Below are positions 1 to 10,936 of a DNA stretch of 64,000 nucleotides, in pieces. The stretch covers positions 51,673,386 to 51,737,385 of the forward strand of contig CM049322.1 of NCBI GenBank assembly GCA_026874595.1. The letters are read 5' to 3'. Positions within the stretch are counted from its first letter, which is position 1. Each line of letters begins with the position of its first letter. Below the pieces are notes generated by a model. That model was not told the origin of the DNA and made no database searches. It was given only the letters and a program-made list of their open reading frames with translations. The position numbers and the translations under genes are program-made. This stretch comes from Sipunculus nudus. Lineage: Eukaryota > Annelida > Sipuncula > Golfingiida > Sipunculidae.

Positions 1-80
1 GTCAGGCCGGTAGTGATTATTTTACATTTACCACTGATATTTTATATGTTAAACAAATAATTCCATGCTTCGATACACAG

Positions 81-198
81 AACTTCTTCACTTGTGCCTG
101 ATGCACCCGGAACACCTCGGCCGAGCCCCTGGCTTCTATAGCCTGATCAGCAACGCAACGAGCGGCGAGTTGTTCTTCGTGATGCTTGATATCGTCCG
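81..198 (+). CDS. internal exon of an unrecognised gene (partial, left edge)
   Basis: The stretch is bounded by a CAG acceptor (ends 80) and a GTGAGT donor (199-204). Only one forward frame is open throughout: it enters with 2 nt, carries 38 codons and leaves with 2 nt. The peptide begins LLHLCLMHPEHLGRAP and ends FFVMLDIVR; it looks like amphipathic helices, as in armadillo or HEAT solenoids, but I do not recognise the family. Base composition is clearly more GC-rich than its surroundings. The rest of the gene lies left of the window and perhaps at 2180-2216. Confidence 0.6.
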
Positions 199-223
199 GT
201 GAGTGAAGAGGTAATATAAATTG

Positions 224-237
224 CCGCCAGATGGCAG
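224..237 (+). promoter_or_regulatory. CTCF-like motif
   Basis: CCGCCAGATGGCAG closely matches the CTCF core as known from vertebrates and flies. Three similar words occur at 2618, 39521 (minus strand) and 51664. Occupancy cannot be judged from sequence. Confidence 0.3.
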
Positions 238-384
238 AATCTGCAGGAACTTTGGTGTTACCCCCAACCGCGTACAGCCAAGCATAACGACTGGTCCGGT
301 CTATTAGTAGTTTCTCTTACCAGTTGCTAACAGATGCCAGATTTCGCTAGTGTCTAATACCGGTCGTCCAGGATAATTATCACG

Positions 385-618
385 AAGGATCCATTACAGA
401 CCAATCATTATTTAGCTTTTCTATACAGATTAATAATATACAGGACAATTTACGAAAAAAAAGTTGTTTCTCTATGAAAACAAGACGGCTGAAAATTAGC
501 AAAGGATCCATTACAGACTAATCGTTATTTAGCTTTTCTAAAAGGATTAATAATATCCAGGACAATTTACGAAAAAAGTTGTTTTTCTATGAAAACAAGA
601 CGGTGTTGAAAATTAACA
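385..618. repeat. 117-bp tandem duplication
   Basis: Two adjacent copies start with AAGGATCCATTACAGAC at 385 and 502 and stay alike to about 618, with small substitutions and indels. No coding content is seen. Confidence 0.85.
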
Positions 619-728
619 CGGTTGTAGGCTCTAAACATTAGGGCTCGGCCAACATTAAATCCAGCCAACGCCGGCCCGATGTAGGAATATTCATTGGGTA
701 TATCGTCGTTAATATCGCCCTAAAGCGG

Positions 729-729
<1 letters not shown>

Positions 730-788
<59 letters not shown>
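730..788. repeat. AT dinucleotide microsatellite
   Basis: About 29 AT units in a row. Other pure AT runs in the window lie near 32585-32625 and 37702-37771. Confidence 0.95.
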
Positions 789-790
<2 letters not shown>

Positions 791-2179
791 AGGGGGCACA
801 TGGTTTATTCAGGTTGGGTTTAAGGTCATAATGCACGTTGATACAAGTATGATATACAGACCTTATATGGCGTACAGAATCTCCTAGCAATGATGTAGAA
901 CAGGAAAAATGACTGAAAACCTCCCACGCGATTTATAAGCTTTTTAACTATAGCAGAATAGAGGTTTGCTCAATAAATGTGTTGTTCATGCATAATTACC
1001 ATGATCCCATATGCAGCTAAGTCGTACTGTCTTCAAAGAATCAATTATATTTATAATAAAATATGATTCATATATATTGTTTCCTTAAAAATTTTAAATG
1101 TGTAGTCGTATGAGTGAAAGGAAAAGTGGTGTGTTCTCTTATGAAACTAAATACCATTGTAATATGACTTTTACAAATTTTTCACGTTCTATGTAAAAAA
1201 AAGCATGACGTACGGCAATTGAGAATATAATTTTGGAAAGCATCCATGAAAGAAATATTCATGGTATAATGAGGAATATCCAATTTAAAGTGTTCTAAAT
1301 AAAGATATTTTATTGGAGTCATTCATGGACTCGAGAGATAAAACACTCGCACTCGAAGAGTGACGAAGAATTATTTGGACTTGAACCTAACGGACTTGAG
1401 CTCGGATGGTGTTAACTCGGCTACAGCACTGACCTATATTCATGATATATTCTATATATAGCTGTTACAGTAATGCTGGAATCAAAGAATTTAGATAAAA
1501 TCTGAAATACATTTAAATATTTTTAAATCTAAATAAAATCCACTGCTATTTGAGGACCTAAACTTTTTTCTATTCACAAACATGTATAGGTGACGTTCTC
1601 AGCTTTTAGAATATGTACATGTTAATGGGTACCAGACCTGTAGTTTGTAAAATATTAAGGAAAATCTGAAACAATGTTTATACATATATCCTCATTCACA
1701 GTTCTGAGGTATTCGAGCGTCTGTAGCTACACGAAGGAACCCTTTGCATGGAAGATCGCACGTGTGTCACGGAATGTGATTGGTTACTATGGAGGAAATT
1801 TTTACTTCGATATGGGCGCACGAATAGTCTGATTGGTTACCAGAATTAAACAGGAAGTCCTTTAAATGAATATTGATGGACATTATTGATGGGTTATCAC
1901 GTTACCATTGTGATCGTGTCACATGGCCATATATCATGCTGTGTCTGTGGCGAATGAAGGAATATATTTATTGCTGGTGCCTCGATCTATTTTTTTTCTG
2001 TGTGGATTGAACACTTTTTAAGATTTTCACGATCTGGTACGGGTGCAGTTTGCATCCTTTTGAGTGGAGCCATATTCATCATCGAACGTTAAAATGCACA
2101 TTTGTGTATTTTACATCACATCGACAGAAAACTGGTATATTGTAATGTATAGTGAATGTTTGTATGTGTTTATTTACAG

Positions 2180-2216
2180 ATGTCTGTATGGGTCGCCATG
2201 GGAAAACTGTGTATAA
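2180..2216 (+). CDS. possible terminal exon of the left-edge gene
   Basis: A pyrimidine-rich acceptor (TTTATTTACAG, ends 2179) is followed by sequence which, in the phase left by the exon at 81-198, reads R-CLYGSPWENCV and a TAA stop at 2214-2216. Phase fits, but the segment is only 12 codons and other downstream exons may have been missed. A possible poly(A) signal follows near 2455. Confidence 0.25.
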
Positions 2217-4500
2217 CAATGTAAATGTTAATGCTCTTTGAGTATAATGTCATTTCAGAATCCAGGTCGGCCGTCAGCAAGGAAACCGCGATACTTAATG
2301 AGATAGTGAGGATAATAAATCTATGTAACTGCTATATCGCGTGATGTCCAGGGGCGTAGCCGGTCCCCCCCCCCCCCCCCCCCGGACTTTGTCATGTCTA
2401 TGTGCAGTATACAAGTATATCTACCCCTTGAATTTTTTTCGTTGTTTTAAGTAAAAAATAAAATGCACATCAAAGGCTGTTTTTATTTAGTATTTGGTCT
2501 CCAATTTGGGATTTACCGGTCGGAAACTTTTTTTATCTATTCGAGCGAAGTTTACTGAAAGGAGGTATCAGATCGGCCTTATTCGCTGAGGGAACTGGAG
2601 GGGTGTTTAGACATTGACCGCCAGATGGCACCCGCCTTCAAAGTTAGAATGCGTGGGAGTATGGAAATATCTGTTGTGCGCTCAAGGGTATATCAGTCCA
2701 AGTAAATTAGTTTAATGCCAAATAACGTTCTTCTGTAAGTTAGCATATGACTCCGCTATAATAATATGTCGGTTTCATGCACGTGAAAAAATGATAAAAA
2801 AATAATACGCATTCATCACCTCACCTTAATATTTTAATTATCGACATTAAGTTTCACCATTTAAACTAAAAATAATTGCAATGCATGCAGGTATCTTTGA
2901 CATTGGTAAATATGAAACCTATATTGATCTGAAATATTAAAATTGGGTACAATCCGGTTAATACATTACCATATATTTAAACAAATTACAGATAAAAATG
3001 ATCTAAATTTTAGATTTAAAAAATGGTATACACAGGCCCTACAGGGCGAGGCCCACATACCTGTCAACCCCTGTAATGTTGGCACCGACATATATCTCCA
3101 AAATCATTTATTTTCGATAACACTTGCTCGGAAGAACCGATTTTCTGAGGGGGGGGGGGGGGGTTATTGGCTATTCTAAAAGGCCTGTTGTTCACTCTTT
3201 TATGTTTTTTTCCCGAGTGCGCTTCTATATGACTGGAGCCAGTAAGCGAAAGGAAAGGTTCCCTTGACCTAGGTCAGATCCCGATCGGGATTCATTCCGA
3301 CTTGAATCGCGATCTTTAATTAATAACACAGAGAATGACTTACTATCTAATTAATTCAAGGTTATGTATGCAAGGTTATACCGATACACCCGATCCAGCA
3401 CGTGACCATATCTACATATGCTACCTTAATTCATGTCTATAAAGCCCTTTTAAGTTATCAGATGAATGTTAAAATGCTTATTTTTATTAAAAAATAAATC
3501 TGTTTATATGCAGGTTTTATATATTTCCATGAACATTGTAATGCAGGTAATAGGCCTATTTTGCGGTTACATTTTGCAATTTTCAATTATTATAGTTATT
3601 CTGTTGTCAGTATTGTAAACCTGCAATATGAATTTTGTGTTATACAGTTATGTAGATTGTTTAAGTTAAGTTTCATAAATTGATTTAACATCAGTTATCA
3701 ATGTTAATAAAACATGATGATCAATGTTCTTCAGTCATTCAACCTTAATAAAATATAATTTTTACAAATATTGAAAAAATATATGTGAAATAAATATACA
3801 TTACTATTTTAATTAAAAGCCAGAAACATATCATTCATCACGTTTGACATATTTATGTTTAGACAAAGGTTAAATGGTGTCATGAAAGATAGAAGTAGCC
3901 TATTCTTTTATTCCATTATTGTCCACGCCATGAATGTGTAATTCCTAATAAAAATATATTTTTTTAAATATATGTAAATGGGAATGAGTATTTCAGTATA
4001 TCATTATCTGATATATAACCCCCCCCCCCCCCCACATGTGTGATGTGCTGGTACAGAGCTGCTTTAATTATAACAGTCACCCATTCTGGAAACTACAAAG
4101 TTACTTTAGTAACCCCTATCCCTCCAAAGCAAAGAAGAAACAGTCAGCTGTAACAGAAGCACACATTCCCGACACAGTTGCGCAGCTAAGAACATGGCAC
4201 GGCTATTTTTTTCTGGGGCACGTGGTGCCGGCCCCTCGGCCTTGGACTGATGGCGTCAAACTGGTGTGCACGCATTCTCCACGCATTCCAGGCATTCCTG
4301 GAAACTGGAGAGTCATAAACTCGCACATGATCGATATCTACGACCTGATTGGCTAAAAAACATTTTGCTCATATGCATGGAAATTCTTTAAACAATGTTA
4401 TATCTAGTTTAATCATAATAAAAGCAGTTTCTATAGTGTAAATACTATCTGATTTTGCTCATTTTTATCACATTTTTAATATTTACTACTCGCGTCTGTC
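2217..4500. other. intergenic stretch without a recognisable gene
   Basis: AT-rich unique-looking sequence with homopolymer C or G runs near 2367, 3151 and 4021. A CTCF-like word, CCGCCAGATGGCAC, lies at 2618-2631. No ORF here has protein-like composition. Confidence 0.5.
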
Positions 4501-4535
4501 CCGTTGCCATGGAGCGATTCGCAGATGTAAACTTA

Positions 4536-4606
4536 GTCACGTGATCAAATATGGCAGCTTAGGGCAGGGAACGTCAGAGGAGAGCAGACATACCCTCCTT
4601 TTTTGG
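4536..4606 (+). promoter_or_regulatory. candidate promoter and non-coding first exon of USP2
   Basis: A GTCACGTGATC E-box lies at 4536-4546 and is followed by AAATATGGCAGCTT, which resembles the YY1-type ATGGC element often found at metazoan starts. A strong donor, GTAAGTGAG, begins at 4607. The transcript could join the acceptor at 9927, where a 5' UTR exon begins. The link over 5.3 kb is inferred from signals alone. Confidence 0.3.
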
Positions 4607-4869
4607 GTAAGTGAGTGTGGATTAGTTTGTGCTGCTATATGATTCTTACACGCAGCTGTACACTTAAGATTTGGACATACAGACTGTTCAGTCAAATTGT
4701 ATCTGCGTGCATACTGGTCAAAATGTCACGACATCGAATAGTAGTGGTCTGTCCAGCATCAGTGTTGAACTTGGGGAGGGTCAGACGTAACCTGTCGACC
4801 CTGTATCACTCACAGATTTTACTCACTGTTATTGTATTTTATGATCATTAATGGTACATTTGTCGAAGC

Positions 4870-4980
4870 CACTATAGAACGCGGGCTACGCTTCTATTGA
4901 GGAACATGATAATATAAATAAAACTCTCTCTTCTCAATATCTTCTCATGATTATATAAATAAAACTCTCTCTTTTCATTC
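4870..4980. repeat. short imperfect direct duplication
   Basis: The word ATATAAATAAAACTCTCTCT occurs twice in 111 bp with similar flanks, which indicates a local duplication. Confidence 0.6.
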
Positions 4981-5082
4981 CCTAAATCCTAATTTAACTC
5001 CTTTAAGGCTTTATTACCTGTAGATGTCCCTACACTCATATCAACTATTCTAACATAAACAACTACTGAACATCAGAAGTCG

Positions 5083-5160
5083 CCTGAATCGGGAATCGAA
5101 CCTACGATCAATAGACTAGGAGCCCTACACGCTACTAAGTGTGCTGTGAAGACAAGATAC
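5083..5160 (-). repeat. tRNA-like relic or SINE head
   Basis: On the minus strand the stretch carries GGTTCGATTCCC, matching the RNA polymerase III B box, with an A-box-like TTAGTAGCGTGTAGGG upstream. The arms do not fold into a clean cloverleaf, so a functional tRNA is unlikely. A degraded SINE or tRNA pseudogene is the best reading. Confidence 0.35.
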
Positions 5161-8100
5161 CAACAGGGGCGATTTTTGTTCATTTATGTCTGCGATGGAA
5201 GCGCCATCTATCGCAGGAATGGGGAACTATTTACTATTTGAACAGGAGAATTTAGCTTAAGGTGGGGGCGGAGCCTTCACACCCCCGTTCACACCCCCAT
5301 TTGTCAGTTAAAGTGCAGTAAAACTGACCCACCCCATTCCCAGAAAGGCGGTCAACCTGGGGCCCCATTCAGTGTAAAACCATCCTAAAGCCAGGCTTGT
5401 GTGTTTCCTTGAAGGCAAACTGTAAAACACACTCCCCACGGAGCCTGGATCCGGGACCCCAAGAAAAATCTATAATTCTTAAAACTCATGGTAATCTGTT
5501 GAGATATTTGAGTAGAAAAGTATATATACAGACCTATTTTATATCATGTTTGGTTCAAAACATAAAAACAAGTCTGTTTTGTAACATAATTTGACAATTA
5601 ACACTGACGGACCCCAATGCACGGATATGACGGACCCCACGGACCCCTTCAGTTGCTCTTTGTTTTGCTTATATTTGAACCTCACCTTCAGGCATAACAA
5701 CCATGTGATTTTGTTAGTGTTTTGTTTTGTATTTATACATTTATTTCATCTTTTATATACATAATTTTATATTTATTGTTTAGTGTATATATCTACATCG
5801 TTTAATATCTTAAGTAAATTTAGGTTATAATTGTTCTTGTACCTCAGCTAAGGTCTCTTGAAATGTAAGTAATCAAACTTTTTTGGGTAATTAAGTTAAT
5901 GTCAACTGTAAATTGTATGGCTATTCAAATTTAGAGAAGAATGAAAGATTTAAATGGCACACTTAATTGATCTCCTTTGGTATACCTGCACCATTATATT
6001 TTCACTCAAAACAACAAAAAGTCATTTTTAGTGTTACACAAGTGCTAATTCTTTATCCGTTCAATCAGAAATAAAAATTATGAGCGGTGGTTATATACTG
6101 GAGTCCACCAAAATTAATCAATCCTCAAACTCGAGCAGTTGCTGGGGGTCCTTTTCCATCTAAATATTTTTGTGTCCTTAAATCTTTCACCAGGTCGGTC
6201 ATTTAAAAAGCTTAGTGATTTTGCTCTGTTCTTATAATTATTATATCAGTATCAGGGGTGTATTTATTGGTATAAATATGGAAAATGTGGAAATTGATGT
6301 TAGGGGTCTGGGATCAGTGGGGTTTGGGTTTTACACACTACCTCCCTTTCATTAATCTGCCTGCTTGTGGCAGTTTCCATGGAACATAGTGAAGTAAATA
6401 GGCCTTGCCTTTTCTATTCGGCCTGAAAATTTACACCAGGGTCTAGCGGCACCAGGGCCATAAACATTTACATTTCGAGGACAACTTTGGCCGAGGTTTT
6501 GTGTGTGTGTTTGGGGGGGGGCAGGGGGAGCGGGCCAATTTTTTTACACTTAAACAGTAACGGGTAATTGTGTAGTTTAGGGTTGTTTTGGAGTGACTTT
6601 ACAATAGATGTGACATTATATTTCATTAAATTGTTTAAATAAGGCAAGGCTAGAGAAACATAGGGCAAGTACTAGCAATAAATGTAAAACATAAGATAGA
6701 AGAGGACCTATTTTTTTTATTCATAACCAGTTATAGGTGCCAGGCATTCCTATTCCATCTAACTATTTTCTCACTTTTTTTTAAAATTGTACCCTCCTTA
6801 TTATTATGATATTTACACTGGCCTGTACCCTCAGTATGCGCCTGCTGACCTGTCAGGGCAGCCTTCAGTGGGGTTTAATTGCCATCATTAACAATACTTG
6901 ACAACACCTAATTCACCAGAGGCAGCAGCCTATTTTTCTTACACCAGTCCTGGTATCCATCTTTTGGGTTACACGTTCTGCCAAAGGATGTACATGGCTC
7001 CTTTGATGGCACAAAAATAAGTGCTGATCACCATTAAGGTGGTGGCTAAGCCAAAAGAAGTATACGCTCATCGAGCAGCTACAGGTTGCTGCGGTCAAGA
7101 CCTCAGCCCTGTGCCCTCCTTAAGCATGTTCTCTGAACCAACAGTCACAGTGCCACGCCAAACCAAGCAAGGAGCTGTAGAGGTTGCCATCTTCTCTCCT
7201 GGGTTGAAGTCCTTGTTAGAAAGCTACAGCACCCACAGCCACAAAGCCCGAAGCAACCCGCATTCCCTCTACCAATCCCAGCAGCGGAGACCCAGCCATG
7301 CCATTCGAGAACCGAACTCGATCCTTGTGAACGACCCTTACTTTGAGTTGCAAAGCCCTTTTACTTGCGATTTCGGTCATTTGGACCGTGGCCCTTTCCC
7401 TTGGGTTGGTCACTTATATAACACTTAACTATTTGTGAAATGTTAGTTTTCCCCGCAATGTTAGGTGGAGCTGACTATTTGACTTCTTTTGCAGCCTGAA
7501 GTCCCTGAATAATCCCAATATATATATCAAAATGAAAGGACATGCCTTTCGTTCCACTCTGAGACCAGTTGTGGCTCTGTGGTATATATAGATTCAAAGG
7601 TCTTCATTTTATCTAGGGGGGGGGATTAAAACCAGTACAACAGTATGTGCAGCACTTTTGACCCCATGTGTTCGGTACCTATCCTGGAAGTACAATTGTT
7701 TCAGCAAGCCATTTGCATGTGTTTCATCATCACTGCTAACCTCCTGGCCGACCCAGCTGAAATGTAATACATGCACCCCCTCCCCCTGGGCTGAAACAAT
7801 CATGCTGGCTCACAAAGACAGGTGCCAAAACACCCAGGATCAAAACTAGACTGACCCAGTCAATGCAATGGTTAAAACATAATTCCTCCCATCAACAGAA
7901 ATTAAACATACTTTGCTGAGTCGCAAAGCTTAGAACAGGTACTGCCACCTTGCGCCAAATTATATAACTAAAGTATGGCTCTCTTGCTGACTGATTCATC
8001 AACTGGTAAACTCCACCCATTATGGGCTAAGGGCTTTTTCCAGTGACATAGGGAGTAACTTGTGGTCTTTCCCAGAATCTTTTTCAAAACCAACATGGAT

Positions 8101-8324
8101 TATTCAGTCACAGCCTATTGAGGGCTTCCAGCTGGCTATTGAAATTTCCCAGTTAATCAGTCTTATATATTAGGTCTTTGACTATTTTGAATAGAGCAAG
8201 ACTTTAAACACTGTAACCCTCAGCCTCAGTGTGTCACCATTTATCAGACCATCAACCTTCAAAGAGGGCCTGTTAAAAATCTATCTCAGTCAATCAGCAT
8301 GAGATATTCGGGTGTACACATGAC
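5161..8324. other. upstream region without a supported gene
   Basis: AT-rich sequence with a more GC-balanced island at about 6900-7430. That island has a 135-codon forward ORF, but neither strand shows a recognisable domain or conserved spacing. It may be an old repeat. Confidence 0.4.
8317..8324 (+). repeat. target-site duplication, left copy
   Basis: CACATGAC immediately precedes the CAGGG terminus of the hAT MITE. The identical octamer follows its right end at 9147-9154. Confidence 0.9.
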
Positions 8325-9146
8325 CAGGGTTGGGGCCAGGTACAGGTACATGATTTTCACAGAGTACCTAGGTACAGGTACAGGTACTTTAGAAAGTACC
8401 TTGGTACAGGTACATTTATTTGAGGATCACTTCAAAGACGTTTTAACGGCATAAATTTACGTACATGCAAGTTAACATGCCTTTTTTCTATCAAGCACTA
8501 CCAAAGTCATTTGCTAAAGTATATTTTTTAGAACTTATTAACTGTTTGGCACCATACATTCACAAAAATGATATGTAAGTGTATTAAAAGTCCATTAAGT
8601 GCACCAAGTGGTGTATGACACCATACATTCACAAACATGAAATTCAAGTCTACTGAAAGTCCTTTAAATACACCAAGTACAGTAAGACCAAGATTATTCT
8701 GAAACCATACTTTACAAACAGGATATTTGTGTACCAAATGTTCATTAAGTGCACCAAGTATAGTATAATCAAATGATTTGCTTAATAAGTGGTTACAGCT
8801 GATTTCACACATGTGACTATTCTGGAGGTGTGATAACAATTCAATTCATGAGCAGTTTATCACACTGGTGGCTTGCTGATTATTTTACACTACAGGTAAC
8901 CAAATTTAATACTTAAAGAGAAAGAAAAACTAAAAAAACTGAAAATATGAAAATGTACCTGGAGTACCTTGTACCAGGTACAGGTACTTTAGTTCCAGGT
9001 ACAGGTACAAGGTACTTCCTACTCATGACCAGCAGGTACAGGTACAGGTGCTCTGAAATGTGTACCTAGGTACAGGTACAGGTTCTCTGAAATGTGTACC
9101 TAGGTACAGGTACAGGTACATGTACAAGTACCTGGCCCCAACCCTG
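8325..9146. mobile_element. non-autonomous hAT-type MITE, 822 bp, intact ends
   Basis: The left end reads CAGGGTTGGGGCCAGGTAC and the right end is its exact reverse complement. Both are flanked by the same 8-bp octamer CACATGAC. Eight-bp duplications and CAGGG-type ends are hallmarks of the hAT superfamily. The subterminal regions are packed with AGGTAC and ACAGGTAC repeats, and the middle holds about three degenerate 80-90-bp tandem units (8548-8765). No transposase is encoded, so it would depend on one in trans. Identical TSDs and long matching ends suggest a fairly recent insertion. Confidence 0.9.
8548..8765. repeat. internal tandem units of the hAT MITE
   Basis: About three diverged 80-90-bp units each carry CACCATACATTCACAAA-like and AAGTGCACCAAGT-like words. 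They give a spurious repetitive ORF on the minus strand. Confidence 0.6.
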
Positions 9147-9154
9147 CACATGAC
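9147..9154 (+). repeat. target-site duplication, right copy
   Basis: CACATGAC, identical to 8317-8324. Confidence 0.9.
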
Positions 9155-9927
9155 GAATGCAGCAAAACTGTCATACAAGTACCCGCTGGCTGAAAGGATC
9201 ACGGTGATTTGCATGTTGGCAACTTTGCAGCTGCTTAGGGGAACCAATACACATTACAAAATTGTTGCTAGAAGTGTCTACAATGCACTTACAGTTGGTT
9301 CATGGACCATAATGCTCGAACAGCAGAGTTATATCACAGAACATAAAGGTCCATGTATTGAATACCTGAATACATGACTTCAGTGCAAGTGTTACCAAGG
9401 GGGTCGTGGTGTCAATTGCCTATGAGACCGCTGTTAGCATTCTCATAGCAGCAATGTATTAAAGTGGCTTATTCTAATATCCAATGTCTATTGCCTAAAG
9501 ATAATCCCTTGAAGCTTTTATAAAGATAGGCCGGAAAACGTTGATCCCGCAATGCACAGGTCGGTCATTTTGTTTATATCCACATATATATATATAACCT
9601 ATGGGTTACCCAGCAAAATAATCCAAACACATTCAACAAGGACATCTGGCAGCAAGTGAGGCGAATCAAAGTTTTTCAAGAAGTGATCTTTCAATATCAG
9701 CATACACACCATCAACCACCATAAGTGACATGTTTTTTTCTGATTGTCAACAATGTACTTGTTTACAGACAGCTTGTAGATATATAAGAATATACAAACG
9801 TCACAGAATGCTGTCACACAAACCTTTATTCACAGAAATAACCTATATGTAATATAATATGTGATGTAATACATACATGTATGTTTCTGGATAAAAGATT
9901 TTGTAATGAGTTAATTTTTAATTACAG

Positions 9928-10069
9928 ATCAGTGCTGAAAACACAGGGCAAATGGCCATGACAGACACCTGTGTGATGCAAGGTCAACATCACTACAACT
10001 AGAGGGTAGATCAGCACTCATTGAAAGGTCAAGGTCATCACGAAACTGACAGCTGCAATAATCATCTCA
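9928..10069 (+). other. USP2: 5' UTR part of the first coding exon of USP2
   Basis: An acceptor, TTTTTAATTACAG, ends at 9927; the exon then runs without interruption to the donor at 10937. The leader contains a 16-codon upstream ORF (9952-10002) and a GGTCAAGGTCA word near 10027-10037. The acceptor implies at least one upstream non-coding exon, possibly the one ending at 4606. Confidence 0.55.
9952..10002 (+). other. upstream ORF in the USP2 leader
   Basis: ATG at 9952, 16 codons, TAG at 10000-10002. It ends 67 nt before the main ATG, so re-initiation is possible. Three of its codons are Met, giving several in-frame starts. Confidence 0.4.
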
Positions 10070-10936
10070 ATGTCGAGAATTGTAGCCCAGTCTCCGGTAA
10101 CCTACTCCTCACGGACACTGAATAGCCGACCGAGAATGCGAGGCTTGGAAACGCACTATACAACAAGTTATGGCTCAAGCTATAAAGGTACTTCAGGAAC
10201 CTCTAGTGACCGCTTCAGCAGTCGCCACAATGATATCGGGAGCAGTGCCCGTTATCGATCATCATCAACCAGTCGAACAGGACACAACACATATTCCCCA
10301 TCTGGTCGGGCCTACGGTACCTCTTCACACGTATCCTCACATAGGCCCCTCCCACCAGGACCAGGCCCGTTTGATAGACACGGACATAAGATATCCACCC
10401 AGGAGGCTTTGGATAATTTCAGACCAGGCAGGAGCACCATTTCACATGGTCGAACACCAGTGAGAGCACCAAATTCATATCGATCACAAAGTGTTGCTAG
10501 GGATACATTTACCAATAAGTCTACGTATCCGACCACTCATGGGACTTCAAGGGGGGCAGTTAGTGAAATTACGAAAAAATTTGAAACACTCTCCACAACA
10601 GGAACTAGTAGTAACAGACTCAGCAGGAAGCAAAGCTCGGGCACTATTGATGTCAACTTCATTTCAACGACTCCGGATAAAGTTAATTCTGAGAAATATG
10701 AGTTATTTGATAAGAGTAGTAATGTGTCAACACCTACAAAATCTTATTATCCTAGTGTCACGGGAACACCACGGACGTACGATGCTGACGCTACATCGAG
10801 TGGTAAACTACCGAGCATCAGTAACCTAAGGTCAAGGTCAAATTCACGTGAGAAATTACGGAAGGACTCCCCAGACCGATCATCTAAACATGATTCCCTT
10901 GCTGGATCACGACAGAATTCTACATCATCATTAAAT
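10070..10936 (+). CDS. USP2: USP2 coding exon 1 (disordered N-terminal extension)
   Basis: It encodes residues 1-289, starting [17 protein letters not shown] and ending TSSLN, and stops at a codon boundary before donor GTGAGT (10937). The peptide is low in hydrophobics and rich in Ser, Thr, Arg and Gly, with basophilic-kinase-like RxxS contexts such as SRSNSREK and SRQNS near its end. Vertebrate USP2-69 also has a long unstructured N-terminus, in a similar single large exon. A mobile element begins 16 nt past the exon end. Confidence 0.88.

Noticed and set aside
4036..4356. 106-codon ORF as a gene
   Set aside because: It starts inside a poly-C flank and shows no recognisable motif; it is probably chance.
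7021..7428. 135-codon ORF as a gene
   Set aside because: No domain, no splice signals that extend it, and minus-strand frames are equally open in parts. Composition alone is not enough.
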